Of a stretch of 64,000 bases of DNA, positions 62,855-64,000 are shown one piece after another. The position numbers were made by a program, and so were the translations under genes. Origin of the DNA: Alphaproteobacteria bacterium (GTDB lineage: Bacteria > Pseudomonadota > Alphaproteobacteria > Rhodobacterales > Rhodobacteraceae); NCBI GenBank assembly GCA_030429495.1, contig JAUIFH010000003.1, forward strand, positions 310,001 to 374,000, given 5' to 3'. Each line of letters opens with the position of its first letter. The stretch's first letter is position 1. The notes beneath the pieces were generated by a model. The model was not told the origin of the DNA, made no database searches, and saw only the letters and a program-made list of their open reading frames with translations.

Positions 62855-62880
62855 AGGCGGGCCTCCGCCCCGCGGTGGGC

Positions 62881-62933
62881 GCCGGGGGCGCTGCCCCCGG
62901 ACCCCCGAGGTGTTTCTCGCAAGATGAAAGGCG
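62881..62933 (-). repeat. G-rich dispersed intergenic repeat, copy C
   Basis: Minus strand: CTTTCATCTTGCGAGAAAC, ACCTCGGGGGTCC, then hairpin GGGGGC AGC GCCCCC. Same parts as copies A and B, here in sense with the genes, filling the 82-bp gap between ccmA and ccmB. Confidence 0.75.
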
Positions 62934-62936
62934 GGG

Positions 62937-63563
62937 TCATGCGAAGGCCTCGTCGAAGCCGCCGCCCTGCCCCGGTTCGGGATGCCGGGCGCGGAAAGGC
63001 GTAAGATCGAGGATCGCGGCCTCGTCCAGCCCAAGGTCGATATGGGTGGCCATGAGTGCCGCCCCGCCCGCCGCGAGATGGGCGCGGACGGACGCGCCAA
63101 AAAGCGCGACGGAGGCCGCGTCGAGCGAAACCGTGGGTTCGTCGAGAAGCCAGAGCCGGCGCCCGGTGACGAGAAGCCGCGCGAGGCCGAGGCGGCGCTT
63201 CTGGCCGGCGGACAGGTTCTGTGCGGGGCGCTCCTGAAGCGCGTCGAGGTCCATCGCGGCCAGTGCGGGCGCGATCCCGGACTGGCCGTAGATGCCGGCC
63301 CAGAAGGTCAGGTTCTCCGCCACCGTCAGCGTCGCCTTCAGCCCGTCGGCATGGCCCGCATAGGCCGCGCCTTCGGGTGGCAGGGTGATGCTGCCGGCCA
63401 CTGCGGGCTGAAGTCCGGCGACGGCGCGCAAGAGCGTCGTCTTGCCGATGCCGTTCGGACCCCGGAGCACCATCGCCTGCCCCGCGCCGAGCGCGAGGCT
63501 CACCCCCTCGAGAAGGCGGATACCACCACGGGCGACGGCGAGGTCCTGGATTTCAAGCATCAT
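62937..63563 (-). CDS. ccmA: Haem exporter ATPase CcmA
   Basis: A 208-residue ABC ATPase: Walker [10 protein letters not shown] (35-43), signature LSAGQKRR (about 132) and [10 protein letters not shown]. It drives CcmABC release of haem-CcmE. Tandem ATGs at 63563/63560. It precedes ccmB, C, D, G on the same strand. Confidence 0.96.
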   Translation of the reverse strand: MMLEIQDLAVARGGIRLLEGVSLALGAGQAMVLRGPNGIGKTTLLRAVAGLQPAVAGSITLPPEGAAYAGHADGLKATLTVAENLTFWAGIYGQSGIAPALAAMDLDALQERPAQNLSAGQKRRLGLARLLVTGRRLWLLDEPTVSLDAASVALFGASVRAHLAAGGAALMATHIDLGLDEAAILDLTPFRARHPEPGQGGGFDEAFA

Positions 63564-63603
63564 GGCCACGGGGTTAGCCGATCCCGGCGGCAAGGCAAAG
63601 CGC

Positions 63604-63963
63604 CTATTCCACGGGCAGGAGCGCCGCCGCGACCCGCCGCCCTTCGGAGAGAAGCACGTTGTAGGTGCGGGCGGCGGCATCGCTTGCCATCGGCTCGACC
63701 CCGATCCCGGCCTCTTCCAGCGCCTGCCGGAACGCGGCAGGCGGATGGGCGATGGTCCGCCCGGTGCCGACCAGCACTACGTCGACCTCGTGCTTCAGTG
63801 CCAGGAGCGGAGCGGTATCGTCGAAACCGCCCCAGCTCTTCGCACTTCGTGCGGTGACAAGGACCGCGCCCCCGATCACCTCGCCACCGATCCGGAAGAA
63901 ACCCGGCCCGTAGCCGTCGATCGGCGTGGCACCCTGGAACGGAATCTCGTTCAGCTGGATCAT
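63604..63963 (-). CDS. Mth938-like domain-containing protein
   Basis: A 119-residue protein of the Mth938/NDUFAF3 family ([20 protein letters not shown] at the start, [19 protein letters not shown] near the end). The mitochondrial homologue helps complex I assembly; the bacterial role is not established. It lies 40 bp upstream of ccmA and 7 bp after the partial gene at the edge. Confidence 0.88.
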   Translation of the reverse strand: MIQLNEIPFQGATPIDGYGPGFFRIGGEVIGGAVLVTARSAKSWGGFDDTAPLLALKHEVDVVLVGTGRTIAHPPAAFRQALEEAGIGVEPMASDAAARTYNVLLSEGRRVAAALLPVE

Positions 63964-63970
63964 TGCCCGG

Positions 63971-64000
63971 TCACTTGCCGGTGGCGAACTGGGTGCCCGC
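63971..64000 (-). CDS. C-terminal end of an upstream gene, probably secF
   Basis: Only the last nine codons (AGTQFATGK) and stop are in the window. In many alpha-proteobacteria secD-secF precede the Mth938-like gene, so secF is the likely identity, from context only. Confidence 0.4.
   Translation of the reverse strand, partial: AGTQFATGK

Overview
The window is about 66% GC by eye and reads as chromosome of a marine member of the Rhodobacteraceae (Alphaproteobacteria; roseobacter/Rhodobacter group). The evidence is a complete Rhodobacter-type gene transfer agent (GTA) cluster, a DddP-type DMSP lyase with all six iron ligands, a PE-to-PC lipid module (psd-pssA-pmtA), System I cytochrome c maturation genes, and many families typical of this group (DUF2793, DUF6314, DUF4202, TP901-1-like tail protein). 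No species is claimed.

Layout. 1-5.5 kb: a minus-strand cluster of an amidohydrolase, a large Orn/Lys/Arg decarboxylase, a free-standing ATP-grasp ligase and the start of a C45-like acyltransferase; it looks like an uncharacterised small-molecule pathway. 5.7-12.2 kb: mixed chromosomal genes (DUF4202, TfoX C-terminal protein, ndk, ABC-F ATPase, MarC, retropepsin-like protease, cysE). 12.3-27.4 kb: the GTA operon, transcribed on the minus strand from small terminase to the 1301-residue tail hub protein, followed by DUF2793 and a small hypothetical gene. 27.6-34.5 kb: fatty-acid and envelope genes (fabD, fabG, acpP, fabF, mltG) with a HisA paralogue of altered active site. 34.7-40.1 kb: two small envelope genes, rpsF-rpsR-rplI, an arsR-arsC pair with an operator over its own start codon, and psd-pssA-pmtA. 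40.3-45.7 kb: tig, tRNA-Leu, a mosaic nnrE-nnrD fusion interrupted in frame by a palindromic repeat, glnB-glnA. 45.8-56.3 kb: a dehydrogenase, a methyltransferase flanked by repeats, dddP, a hydrolase-OsmC fusion, purB, an isolated FliG-like gene, an LpxL-type acyltransferase. 56.5-64 kb: acnA, a candidate micro-gene with its own terminator, DUF1801, an NTF2/LuxR divergent pair, ccmA-B-C-D-G, and a Mth938 protein next to the probable end of secF.

Three dispersed repeat families are visible: a nested palindrome of about 90 bp (three copies, two flanking the methyltransferase gene), a REPIN-like 122-bp inverted pair inside nnrD, and a G-rich intergenic element (three copies: in the GTA cluster, between fabD and fabG, and between ccmA and ccmB).

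The most interesting signals are the left-edge amine/amide cluster, the GTA leader (a good promoter followed by a terminator-like hairpin lying inside a possible leader ORF), the in-frame REPIN in NnrD with a lower-GC patch in the same gene, the degenerate HisA, the methyltransferase bracketed by palindromic repeats, and the small transcription unit after acnA.
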